Shown here: piece by piece, positions 1-7,222 of the stretch
Numbering within the stretch: position 1 is the first letter of the stretch
Layout of the letters: each line of letters begins with the position of its first letter
DNA from: an uncultured Clostridia bacterium
Lineage (GTDB): Bacteria; Bacillota; Clostridia; Christensenellales; Borkfalkiaceae
DNA length: 29,766 nt
Assembly (NCBI GenBank): GCA_934249215.1
Contig: CAKQKN010000029.1
Coordinates: 1 to 29,766 of the forward strand
Reading direction: 5' to 3'
Notes under the pieces: generated by a model
Told to the model about the DNA's origin: nothing
What the model saw: the letters and a program-made list of their open reading frames with translations, nothing else
Databases searched by the model: none
Made by a program: the position numbers and the translations under genes

Positions 1-32
1 GCGCCCGCCTTTTTCCTCGGGCAACGAGCGAT

Positions 33-188
33 TCACTTTTTTCTTTTTTTGCATGCGCTGCAATCGGGCGAGCCGCACCCGCAACCGCATCCGCCGCCTT
101 TTTTCTTTCTTGAACGAACTGCGGAAACGACCGCTACGATCAGTCCCGCGCCGACGAGCAGAAGAACGATTACGTCAAACGCGTTCAT
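33..188 (-). CDS. FeoB-associated Cys-rich membrane protein
   Basis: A 51-residue protein. It has one N-terminal membrane segment (about residues 3-23) followed by a basic RSRKKK stretch, then a glycine/cysteine cluster with six cysteines in total (GGGCGCGCG, then DCSACKK) and a lysine/arginine tail. This layout matches the small FeoB-associated Cys-rich proteins found next to feoB in Clostridia. They are thought to help FeoB at the cytoplasmic membrane, but the biochemical role is unclear. I start it at the ATG at 188 rather than at an upstream in-frame codon, because this ATG overlaps the feoB stop in an ATGA arrangement, which suggests translational coupling. Downstream (positions 1-32) the minus strand could begin a GC-rich terminator hairpin, but the window edge cuts it. 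Confidence 0.85.
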   Translation of the reverse strand: MNAFDVIVLLLVGAGLIVAVVSAVRSRKKKGGGCGCGCGSPDCSACKKRKK

Positions 189-2197
189 ATGAACAATCCT
201 CCGATCAGAAACGCGACGAGCGCCGCAACGTAAGCGACGATGCACTGCAGCGCGACGATTCCGACGGTTGCGAGCCGCGAATTAAGTTCGCGTCTTATCG
301 CAGCGACGGCTGCAACGCAGGGCGTATATAACAACGTGAAAACGAGGAAACTGAATGCCGCCGCCGTTGACGGGAACACCGACGGAAGAACGGTATAAAG
401 ATTTCCGGAGTCGCAACCGGAAAGAACCGCAAGCGTCGAGATGACCTGTTCTTTTGCGATGAAGCCCGATATTAGCGCGGTGGAAAACTTCCAATCTCCG
501 AACCCGAGCGGCTTAAATATTACGGCAACCAATCTTCCGATTGCGGCAAGTATGCTCGTTGCCGAGTCGGTTACGTAGTTAAGTCTGAAATCGAAGCTTT
601 GCAAAAACCAGACGAGCACGGTTGCGATAAAAATAACGGAAAACGCGCGTTCGAGAAAGTCGCGTGCTTTTTCCCAAAGCAGAAGCCCGACGCTTTTCGG
701 CGACGGGAATCGATAGTTAGGCAATTCCATCACGAAAGGCACCGGTTTCCCTTTAAACGCGGTGTTTTTCAATATGAAAGCGGAAACGATTCCGAGTGCT
801 ATTCCGATAAGATAAAGTCCGAACACGACGAGAGCCCCGTGCCCGGGGAAGAACGCAGCCACGAAAACCGAGTAAATGGGTATTTTTGCCGAACAACTCA
901 TAAACGGCACGAGCATGATCGTCATTTTTCGATCGCGATCGGACGAAACCGTCCTCGTTGCCATAATCGCAGGCACCGAACATCCGAATCCGACGAGCAT
1001 CGGAACGAACGAGCGTCCGGACAAGCCGAGTTTACGGAGCGGTTTGTCCATAACGAACGCCACGCGCGCCATATAACCCGTGTCCTCCAGTACGGAAAGG
1101 AAAAAAAACAAAGTCACGATTACGGGCAGAAACGACAACACGCTCCCGACGCCGTTGAAGATTCCGTCGATGATAAGGCTGTGAACGACGGGGTTCAATC
1201 CGTATTTCGTGAGCGCGCCGTCAACGACTCCCGAGAGCGCGTCGATTCCGTATTTCAGAAGGTTCTGAAGCCCCGCTCCGATCACGTTGAACGTCAGCCA
1301 GAAAATAAGAAGCATAATGCCGAGGAAAACGGGGATTGCCGTGTATTTCCCGGTCAGAATCCGGTCGATTGCAACCGATCGCAGATGCTCTTTGCTTTCG
1401 TGGCATTTGACGACGGACGCTTCGACGACGCTTTCGATAAAGGAATATCGCATATCGGCAAGCGCGGCGTTTCGGTCGAGATTGGATTCCGCTTCGAGTT
1501 GCAAAAGACAGTGTTCGATAAGTTCGCGCTCGTTTTCGTCAAGCTTGAGTTTGTCCGCAATGTCGTTGTCGCTTTCAATGAGTTTTGAAGCGCAAAAGCG
1601 CAGCGGCAGATTTTCTTCCTCTGCGTGGTCCTGAATAAGATGCATCACGGCGTGAATGCAGCGATGGCAGGGCGAGTCGGGCTGACAAAAATCCGATCGC
1701 GCCGGCACGGTGTGTGCTTTAGCCGTTTCATACGCTCGGTCGATAAGTTCGGAAACGCCTTCGCCGTTGATCGCGCTTATCGGAACGACGGGTATCCCGA
1801 GTTCGTTGCTCATTTTTTCGACGTCGATCGTTCCGCCGTTCGCCCGAACTTCGTCCATCATGTTGAGCGCGAGCACCATCGGGACGCACAATTCCATAAG
1901 CTGCATCGACAGATAAAGATTGCGTTCGACGTTCGTTGCGTCGATTATATTGATGATGCAGTCGGGTTTTTCGTTGAGGATATAATCGGTCGTAACGATT
2001 TCTTCCTGCGTATACGGTCGGAGCGAATATATTCCGGGTAAATCGATCACGGTACAATCGGACTTGCCGATAACTTCGCCGGTTTTCTGTTCCACGGTAA
2101 CTCCGGGAAAATTGCCGACGTGGCAACGCATTCCGGTCAGCGCGTTAAAAAGAGCGGTTTTTCCGCAATTCTGATTGCCTGCAAGGGCAAATTTCAT
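185..2197 (-). CDS. feoB: Ferrous iron transport protein B
   Basis: A 670-residue polytopic membrane transporter for Fe2+ with an N-terminal G domain. The G1 motif GNQNCGKT lies near residue 7, G3 DLPG near 53 and G4 NMMD near 113. The helical regulatory region follows, and from about residue 270 there are multiple hydrophobic segments with the two Gate regions (for example the MARVAFVMDKPLRKLGLSGR stretch). The length is typical of Firmicutes FeoB. I chose the ATG at 2197 because translation there begins MKFALAGNQNCGKT and a good AAGGAG site lies 8 bases upstream, inside the 3' end of feoA. Only two bases separate it from the feoA stop. It overlaps the Cys-rich partner gene downstream, so feoA, feoB and the partner form one operon for anaerobic ferrous iron uptake. 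Confidence 0.97.
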   Translation of the reverse strand: MKFALAGNQNCGKTALFNALTGMRCHVGNFPGVTVEQKTGEVIGKSDCTVIDLPGIYSLRPYTQEEIVTTDYILNEKPDCIINIIDATNVERNLYLSMQLMELCVPMVLALNMMDEVRANGGTIDVEKMSNELGIPVVPISAINGEGVSELIDRAYETAKAHTVPARSDFCQPDSPCHRCIHAVMHLIQDHAEEENLPLRFCASKLIESDNDIADKLKLDENERELIEHCLLQLEAESNLDRNAALADMRYSFIESVVEASVVKCHESKEHLRSVAIDRILTGKYTAIPVFLGIMLLIFWLTFNVIGAGLQNLLKYGIDALSGVVDGALTKYGLNPVVHSLIIDGIFNGVGSVLSFLPVIVTLFFFLSVLEDTGYMARVAFVMDKPLRKLGLSGRSFVPMLVGFGCSVPAIMATRTVSSDRDRKMTIMLVPFMSCSAKIPIYSVFVAAFFPGHGALVVFGLYLIGIALGIVSAFILKNTAFKGKPVPFVMELPNYRFPSPKSVGLLLWEKARDFLERAFSVIFIATVLVWFLQSFDFRLNYVTDSATSILAAIGRLVAVIFKPLGFGDWKFSTALISGFIAKEQVISTLAVLSGCDSGNLYTVLPSVFPSTAAAFSFLVFTLLYTPCVAAVAAIRRELNSRLATVGIVALQCIVAYVAALVAFLIGGLFI

Positions 2198-2199
2198 CG

Positions 2200-2556
2200 T
2201 TAGTTCTCCTTCTTTTCTTTCTTTTTGCCGAACAAGCAAAAACGTTTTTTCGTATTATTATTCGTGTTGTTTTCTTTATTATTTTCGCTTTCTTTGTCCG
2301 CAATGTCCGACTTTTGTACGGCGGGCTCGTCGTCCGTCGGTTCGACGCTGATAATTTCCGCGTCCTCGAGCCTGATTGTCAGCTCGTACCCGCGAATTCT
2401 GATTTCGACGGGGTCGCCCATCGGCGCAACCTTACGAAGGGTAAGTCGCGTTTTCGGGATAAGTCCCATGTCGATAAGCCTGTTCCGAAGCGCGCCTTCG
2501 CCGCCCACCGCGGTTATAACGGCAGATTGTCCGATTTTTAACTGATTGAGTTTCAT
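2200..2556 (-). CDS. feoA: FeoA-family iron transport protein with basic C-terminal tail
   Basis: A 118-residue protein. Residues 1-75 form the SH3-like FeoA domain, with the pattern LKIGQSAVITAVGG, then LRNRLIDMGLIPKT, then DPVEIRIRGYELTIRLEDAEII, as expected for a cytosolic FeoB partner. Residues 76-118 are an unusual hydrophilic extension, rich in Asp/Glu, then Asn, then Lys, ending KKRFCLFGKKKEKKEN. Canonical FeoA is about 75-80 residues, so this tail is extra; it might contact the membrane or FeoB, but that is inference. The start is the ATG at 2556 with a GGAG site 5 bases upstream. It is the first gene of the operon. Confidence 0.93.
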   Translation of the reverse strand: MKLNQLKIGQSAVITAVGGEGALRNRLIDMGLIPKTRLTLRKVAPMGDPVEIRIRGYELTIRLEDAEIISVEPTDDEPAVQKSDIADKESENNKENNTNNNTKKRFCLFGKKKEKKEN

Positions 2557-2625
2557 GATTACTCCGATGTGGTCCGATTTTGAGCTTAATCGGCACCGAT
2601 AATTTTTTTGTGCGCTAACTCGTAT

Positions 2626-2654
2626 ATGATAACATTATGGCGGACTAAAGTCAA
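2626..2654 (-). promoter_or_regulatory. Sigma-A-type promoter of the feo operon
   Basis: On the minus strand TTGACT (2649-2654) and TATCAT (2626-2631) are separated by exactly 17 bp, about 70 bp before feoA. The -10 region overlaps a partial palindrome, ATAA-CA-TTAT, which could be part of a metal-dependent repressor site (Fur or DtxR type), but it is too weak to assign. Confidence 0.75.
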
Positions 2655-2700
2655 CGGAAGAAGTCCGCGTTTGCGTTATACTTCGGAATAAAATTGGTTA

Positions 2701-2996
2701 GGGATTCCATTCCTTATCACTAATTACCGAAAAGGCGACTTTTTAGCCCTTTTCCGCGACCTCTCGGGCATAACCGTTTACGGTTTAGTACAACATCCCT
2801 CACGCTCGCGAAAAATCATCTAAAAATGAGCTCTTTTCGGTGCGAAGCATTTTTGCGGTGAAGAAATCGCCGTCTTGCGGCTAAAGTTTTTGCAAGGCAA
2901 ACAACCGAAACAGTATGCCATACGTTAAAGGTTGTTTAACACAGCAAAAACCGATTTATTCCCGCAAAAATATTTAGTGATGACGAAGGGAATCCC
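2701..2996. mobile_element. MITE-like element with about 25-bp terminal inverted repeats
   Basis: The left end at 2701-2724 reads GGGATTCCATTCCTTATCAC and continues TAAT. The right end at 2972-2996, read on the minus strand, is GGGATTCCCTTCGTCATCAC continuing TAAAT. These are near-perfect terminal inverted repeats. Both ends are directly followed on the outside by TA (2699-2700 and 2997-2998), which fits a TA target duplication as left by Tc1/mariner/IS630-type transposases. The 296-bp interior has no credible gene, but it contains an 8-bp inverted repeat (AAACAACC at 2899, GGTTGTTT at 2940) enclosing GTATG-C-CATAC. Related single ends occur at 26454 and 27418. Calling it mobile is inference; the inverted ends and TA flanks are visible. 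Confidence 0.6.
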
Positions 2997-3056
2997 TATG
3001 GATAACTTTTGCCGCGGAACGTCCCGATCGAGCGGTTTACGAGGGCGGTCGGAGGT

Positions 3057-3090
3057 AAAAAAACGCCCCGAAATTCTTTCGATCTCGGGG
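3057..3090 (-). terminator. Rho-independent terminator of the zinc-ribbon membrane protein gene
   Basis: On the minus strand CCCCGA and TCGGGG form the base of a stem with further AT and G-T pairs and a GAAAG-type loop (3066-3090). It is followed by CG and a run of seven T (3057-3063). It lies about 50 bp after the stop at 3142. Confidence 0.85.
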
Positions 3091-3141
3091 ATATTCGTAG
3101 CCGATTCCGTCGTCGCGTATTTTTCTGAACGGTCCCGCCGC

Positions 3142-3633
3142 TTATTTTTTGCTTTCCACGTGTCCGCAATATTCGCAGACGTAGTTCAGCCCGTCGTATC
3201 TCATCGTGCCGCCGCACGCCGGGCATTTGATCATTTCGCTTGTGCTTTCCGTCTGTTTTTTGTTGGTATTGAGAATAAGTTTCCCGTCCTTGAAGAAAAA
3301 TCCCGTGATATATCCCGAAGAAATGAGCGTGTTGATATAGGCGGTGACTTCTTCGCGCGGGAAAGTGGTCTGCGTCGCGATATCGTCGACGGTATACATG
3401 TTTTCCGAAAAAATAAGTCTGAAAACGAGCGCGAGTTTTTTGGATTCGCCGAACTTAATCCAGCACATGGGCGAGCCGTAAAACCCGATAACGGTCATCA
3501 CTATCCCCGCGACGAGCATAAGGGTGTTCCGTTTCGCTCCGAAAATGATGAGCAGTATGCCCGCGGGCAGCATCAGCGTCGCAATAACCGCAACGATAAG
3601 TTTTTTCGTTACGACCGAAGAATAATTTTTCAT
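3142..3633 (-). CDS. Small membrane protein with winged-helix-like middle and C-terminal zinc ribbon
   Basis: A 163-residue protein. Two hydrophobic segments (about residues 10-31 and 36-53) are followed by a helical region, MYTVDDIATQTTFPREEVTAY, which looks like a PCI or winged-helix fold. The C-terminus is a zinc ribbon with CPACGG at about 137 and CEYCGH at about 153. I do not recognise a named family. The combination suggests a membrane-tethered regulator or adaptor, but no function can be assigned. The start is the ATG at 3633 with AGGAG 5 bases upstream, rather than an earlier in-frame codon without a site. It is a single gene with its own promoter and terminator, divergent from spoVT. 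Confidence 0.8.
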   Translation of the reverse strand: MKNYSSVVTKKLIVAVIATLMLPAGILLIIFGAKRNTLMLVAGIVMTVIGFYGSPMCWIKFGESKKLALVFRLIFSENMYTVDDIATQTTFPREEVTAYINTLISSGYITGFFFKDGKLILNTNKKQTESTSEMIKCPACGGTMRYDGLNYVCEYCGHVESKK

Positions 3634-3691
3634 CGTTTCTCCTGATAATCGGACGTAAAGTCCGTTTGCAAATTTAAAATTTACAAGGCAC

Positions 3692-3720
3692 ATTTTATCA
3701 TTTTATTTTTCGTTTGTAAA
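3692..3720 (-). promoter_or_regulatory. Sigma-A-type promoter of the zinc-ribbon membrane protein gene
   Basis: On the minus strand TTTACA (3715-3720), a 17-bp spacer and TAAAAT (3692-3697) lie about 60 bp before the ATG at 3633, in the divergent spacer shared with spoVT. Confidence 0.65.
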
Positions 3721-3739
3721 GTATTGACGAACGCTGCGC

Positions 3740-3769
3740 CGCATATTTTTTCGATTGCGGAGCATACTG
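3740..3769 (+). promoter_or_regulatory. Possible sigma-G-type promoter of spoVT
   Basis: CGCATA (3740-3745), 17 bp, CATACTG (3763-3769) compares with the forespore sigma-G pattern TGMATA - 17/18 bp - CATNHTA, with one mismatch in each box. It stands directly before the GCGGAGG ribosome site. In B. subtilis spoVT is transcribed by sigma-G, so the context supports it; no experiment does. Confidence 0.45.
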
Positions 3770-3786
3770 CCGAGCGGAGGCATAAA

Positions 3787-4341
3787 ATGAAAAAAATCGG
3801 ACTTGTAAGAATAGACGAGGTGGGGCGCGTAGTTCTGCCCAAAGAAATGCGCAAAGTATTAAAACTCGAAAAAGACAGACTTATCGAAATGTATATCGAA
3901 AAAGACAAGCTCGTGCTTAAAAAATATTCGCCCGTGGCAAACTCCGCGGCGCGCGCGGAAAAGATCTGCGACGTGATCGCTTCCGAAACGGGTTGTATCT
4001 GCGTCGTGTGCGACACGTCGAAGGTGTTGTGCGTTTCGGGCGACGCGCTCAAGGGAATCGAGGGCAGAAAAATTTCCGCCGCATTCTATTCTCTGATCGA
4101 AAATTCCGGCGCCGTGCTCGTAAATTCCGATGAGGGCGGCAAACCCGTTTCTCCCGTCGTCGATCCCGAAATCGAATATTCGTCGCTCGCCGCCGTTTCG
4201 CTCGACGACGAGGACTGTCCCGTCGGGGCAATAGCCCTTCTTTCCGTCGACAAGGACAAGCGGTTCGGCGACTGCGAGATGAGCCTTTTAAAAATCGCAA
4301 AAGATCTCATCCGTTCGTGTTGTGACGAAGCCGAAGCGTAA
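3787..4341 (+). CDS. spoVT: Stage V sporulation protein T, AbrB-type forespore regulator
   Basis: A 184-residue transcription factor. Residues 1-50 are an AbrB/SpoVT swapped-hairpin DNA-binding domain (IGLVRIDEVGRVVLPKEMRK, then LVLKKYSPV). Residues about 55-184 match the GAF-like sensor domain (GCICVVCDTSKVLCVSGD, then CPVGAIALLSVDKDKRFGD). B. subtilis SpoVT has the same two-domain build and is about 178 residues; it tunes sigma-G genes in the developing spore. The start is the ATG at 3787, with GCGGAGG 6 bases upstream and the conserved MKKIG beginning. The following spoVB-like and yabN genes repeat the B. subtilis neighbourhood, which strengthens the call. Confidence 0.95.
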   Translation: MKKIGLVRIDEVGRVVLPKEMRKVLKLEKDRLIEMYIEKDKLVLKKYSPVANSAARAEKICDVIASETGCICVVCDTSKVLCVSGDALKGIEGRKISAAFYSLIENSGAVLVNSDEGGKPVSPVVDPEIEYSSLAAVSLDDEDCPVGAIALLSVDKDKRFGDCEMSLLKIAKDLIRSCCDEAEA

Positions 4342-4394
4342 ACCGTTCGGAATACCGCCAAGATTTATGCGCCGATCGCGGTTGCGTTTTACTC

Positions 4395-4410
4395 CGCCGA
4401 TTCGTCGGCG
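4395..4410 (+). promoter_or_regulatory. UUCG-capped hairpin in front of the spoVB-like gene
   Basis: CGCCGA - TTCG - TCGGCG is a perfect 6-bp stem with the very stable UUCG tetraloop. It ends 9 bases before the ATG at 4420, where a Shine-Dalgarno sequence would be expected and none is visible. It may lower translation or mark the start at 4450 as the real one. Confidence 0.45.
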
Positions 4411-4419
4411 CGGTTACAT

Positions 4420-5856
4420 ATGAAAATACTTAAAAAAGCGGAAGATCGGATGGGCGCCGCGTCGGGTACGGTGCTTGCGGCGTGCATCGCGCTCGTCGTA
4501 AAGGGGATAGGCGCACTCTACAAAATACCGTTGTACAATCTTCTCGGCGACGAGGCGACAGGACTATACGGAATGATTTTTCCGCTGTTCGCCTTTCTCA
4601 TCTGTATTTCGGGCACGGGGATTCCTTCCGCGCTCACGAGTATGATTTCGGGCGGTTACCGCCCCGAAAAAGTGTTGAAAAAAGCCCTTCTCGTTTTTTG
4701 TCCGATCGGCGCGTTTTTGTCCGTCGGACTTTTCGTTTTGTCCGACGAAATCGCGATTCTTCAGGGCGAACCGAGCGTTTCGCCGCTATATAAAGTGATC
4801 GCTCCGTCCGTGCTTGCCGTTTCCGCGATTTCGGTTTTCAGGGGATATTTTCAAGGGCTTTCGAACATGCGTCCGACCGCTTTCAGTCAACTCATCGAGC
4901 AAGCGTCAAGAGCCGTTATCGGACTTATAGCCGCATATTTGCTCCCCGTTTCCGCAAACGAAAAGGCGTTTTTCGCCGTCCTCGCGATAACCGTTTCCGA
5001 GTTTTTCGCCGCGCTTTACTGCATTTTGAAATTTCTCGCGCGCAAGAAAAAACAGGCGAAAGAGGGCGGAGTACCGCTTGCGAACGCGGACGCCGAAACG
5101 ATACCGGCGGAAAGCGAAAAAGAAGTGACTGCGGGGCTTCTTGCGAAATACGTCGTGCCGCTGACTTTGAGTTCCCTTCTCATCCCGTTTTCCGCGCTTA
5201 TCGAGGGCTTCATCGCCACCCGAACGCTTATCGGAATGCTCGGCGACACGGGAACCGCATATTACGGGCTGTACACCGGTGCGACCGAAACGATCATATC
5301 TCTTCCGGCGGCAGTTCTTCATCCGATCGCGCTCGGATTCCTCCCCGCAATGGTAAAGGACGAAAAGGCTGGTAGGCGCGCTGTTCTTCTCACTGCGGCG
5401 GGCGGGCTGACTGCCGCGGCGTTCGTCGGTTTTTCCCCGAACTTCATCATATCGGTGCTTTTCTCGGGCGTCGGTAACAAGACCGTCTTAAACGGACTTC
5501 TGACTCTTTCCGCCCCCGTGATTTTCCTTCTTCCGCTTCTTCAGACCTTTTCGGTCGTAATGCTGTCGAAAGGGCTTCAAAAAACGTCGCTCATAAACAA
5601 CGCGGCGGGTTCGCTTATAAAAATTCTCGTCTGCTTTCTGCTCGTCAAAATCCCGTCGTTAAACGTTTTCGCGCTCCCGATTTCGGATATTTGCTGTTAT
5701 TTCGTCGCTTTAACGCTTGATTTCGTCTGCGTAATTAAGTATAATAAGTCGGTAAACAAATACAAGATAAAAGGACGGTCGGACGAAAATGATAACGTTG
5801 GTGGGACTGGGAACGGAAAAAGACGGGCTGTCGCTCAAAGCGTTCAGGGCGATTAA
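4420..5856 (+). CDS. spoVB: SpoVB/MurJ-like polysaccharide or lipid flippase
   Basis: A 478-residue membrane protein of the MOP/MATE flippase superfamily with about 14 hydrophobic segments. The N-terminal pattern (KGIGALYKIPLYNLLGDEATGLYGMIFPLFAF, broken here by segment ends) is typical of SpoVB and YabM proteins, which are proposed to flip lipid-linked precursors for the spore cortex or envelope. B. subtilis has the relative yabM in the same place between spoVT and yabN. No clear ribosome site precedes the ATG at 4420; the in-frame ATG at 4450 is preceded by GGAAGATCGG and is an alternative start. The 3' end overlaps yabN by 68 bases. The symbol is by family resemblance; the exact subfamily (SpoVB, YabM or YkvU) is not resolved. 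Confidence 0.85.
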   Translation: MKILKKAEDRMGAASGTVLAACIALVVKGIGALYKIPLYNLLGDEATGLYGMIFPLFAFLICISGTGIPSALTSMISGGYRPEKVLKKALLVFCPIGAFLSVGLFVLSDEIAILQGEPSVSPLYKVIAPSVLAVSAISVFRGYFQGLSNMRPTAFSQLIEQASRAVIGLIAAYLLPVSANEKAFFAVLAITVSEFFAALYCILKFLARKKKQAKEGGVPLANADAETIPAESEKEVTAGLLAKYVVPLTLSSLLIPFSALIEGFIATRTLIGMLGDTGTAYYGLYTGATETIISLPAAVLHPIALGFLPAMVKDEKAGRRAVLLTAAGGLTAAAFVGFSPNFIISVLFSGVGNKTVLNGLLTLSAPVIFLLPLLQTFSVVMLSKGLQKTSLINNAAGSLIKILVCFLLVKIPSLNVFALPISDICCYFVALTLDFVCVIKYNKSVNKYKIKGRSDENDNVGGTGNGKRRAVAQSVQGD

Positions 5857-7222
5857 AAGTGCGGACAAAGTGCTGTGTCGGACGGAATTCACGTGCAGTG
5901 CGGAAGTGTTCGAGGAGAACGGAATTGCCGTCGAATATCTCGATTCGGCATTCGAAGGTTCCCGTAATTTCGATTCGCTGACTTCGAAACTCGCTCGCGC
6001 CGTGCTGAAAGCGGCAGGCGAGTTCGAAAACGTCGTTTACTGCGTCGACGGAAGCGTATCCGACGATAATTCTTGCGCAGAAATCATAAGAAAACGCAAG
6101 GATACCGTCGTTCTCGACGCCGCGTCATATTCTTCATCGGTGATCGCGAAACTCGGCGCCCGCGGCGGATTCACCGCGTTGTCCGCCTACGACAAATCGA
6201 AATTTACGTCGTCTGCCGTTAGACCTTTCGTAGTTTACGATCTGGACGACAAACTGACGGCGGGAGAGTGGAAACTTCTGCTTACCGACGCGTTCGGCGA
6301 CGAAGCCCCCGCCGCGATCTATATCGACGGAAAACTGCAAAAAATCAAGCTGTACGAAGCCGATTGCTTCGAAAATTACGGTTACGACACCGTTCTCGTC
6401 GTACTCGACGAAAAAACGATCGAAAAAGAGCGTTTCAATCTCGACGATCTTTTCGAAATAGTTTACGCGCTCCGCGCCGAAAACGGTTGCCCGTGGGATA
6501 AGGTTCAGTCGCGTCAAACGATCAAGGACAATCTCATCGAGGAAGCCTACGAAATGTACGACGCGATAAATTCCGAGGATGTCGGCGGCATCGCGGAGGA
6601 AAGCGGAGACATGTTTTTGCAGCTCGTTTTCCACACGATTTTTGCCGAAGAAGAGCGGATTTACAACCGCAACGACGTAATCTCGGGCATCTGTTCAAAA
6701 CTGATTTTCCGCCACAGCCACGTTTTCGGAACGGACAAAGCGAGCGACGGCAATCAGGCTCTCGACGTCTGGGAAAAGAACAAAGCGAAAGAAAAGGGCT
6801 ACGAAAGCGGCAGGGAATACCTCGACCTCGTTCCTCACAGTTTTCCCGCGCTCATGCGCGCGCAGAAAATGCAGAAGCGCGCCGCGAAATATAACTTCGA
6901 TTTTTCGTCCGTCGCGCAGATCTATTCGAAAATAGCCGAAGAAACGGAAGAGGTAAGATCCGCTGAAGAAAAACTCTCTCCGTCCGATACTCCCGCAAAC
7001 GCCGAAGCGCTCAAGGGCGAAATCGGCGACCTGCTTTTCTCCGTCGTTAATCTCGCGCGGGTATATCACGTCGACGCCGAGGAAGCGTTAAGAGCCTCGA
7101 ACGACAAGTTCCTTTCTCGTTTTTCCGCGCTCGAAAAAGCGCTCGAAAAGGACGGAAAGGACATTCGCAATTTAACCGAAGAAGAAATCGATAAATATTA
7201 CAATGAAATTAAAAAGTCTTGA
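5789..7222 (+). CDS. yabN: YabN-type fusion: degenerate tetrapyrrole methylase plus MazG pyrophosphohydrolase
   Basis: A 477-residue protein. Residues 1-205 resemble the tetrapyrrole (corrin/porphyrin) methylase fold, beginning MITLVGLGTEKDGLSLKA. The usual glycine-rich SAM loops are weak: VYCVDGSVSDD stands where a GDP-type loop is expected, so methylase activity is doubtful. Residues about 215-477 are a double MazG domain with GCPWDKVQS, LIEEAYEMYDAI, the EESGD metal-binding motif and RHSHVFG, followed by a second half (EETEEV, then GEIGDLLFSVV). MazG hydrolyses nucleoside triphosphates to monophosphates and pyrophosphate. The length is close to B. subtilis YabN. The start is the ATG at 5789, inside the 3' end of spoVB, preceded by GGACGGTCGGACGAAA. 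It overlaps dus by 20 bases. Confidence 0.9.
   Translation: MITLVGLGTEKDGLSLKAFRAIKSADKVLCRTEFTCSAEVFEENGIAVEYLDSAFEGSRNFDSLTSKLARAVLKAAGEFENVVYCVDGSVSDDNSCAEIIRKRKDTVVLDAASYSSSVIAKLGARGGFTALSAYDKSKFTSSAVRPFVVYDLDDKLTAGEWKLLLTDAFGDEAPAAIYIDGKLQKIKLYEADCFENYGYDTVLVVLDEKTIEKERFNLDDLFEIVYALRAENGCPWDKVQSRQTIKDNLIEEAYEMYDAINSEDVGGIAEESGDMFLQLVFHTIFAEEERIYNRNDVISGICSKLIFRHSHVFGTDKASDGNQALDVWEKNKAKEKGYESGREYLDLVPHSFPALMRAQKMQKRAAKYNFDFSSVAQIYSKIAEETEEVRSAEEKLSPSDTPANAEALKGEIGDLLFSVVNLARVYHVDAEEALRASNDKFLSRFSALEKALEKDGKDIRNLTEEEIDKYYNEIKKS

Noticed and set aside
2626..2660. Fur or DtxR box over the feo promoter
   Set aside because: Only a 4+4 palindrome (ATAA-CA-TTAT) is visible; not enough to assign a regulator.
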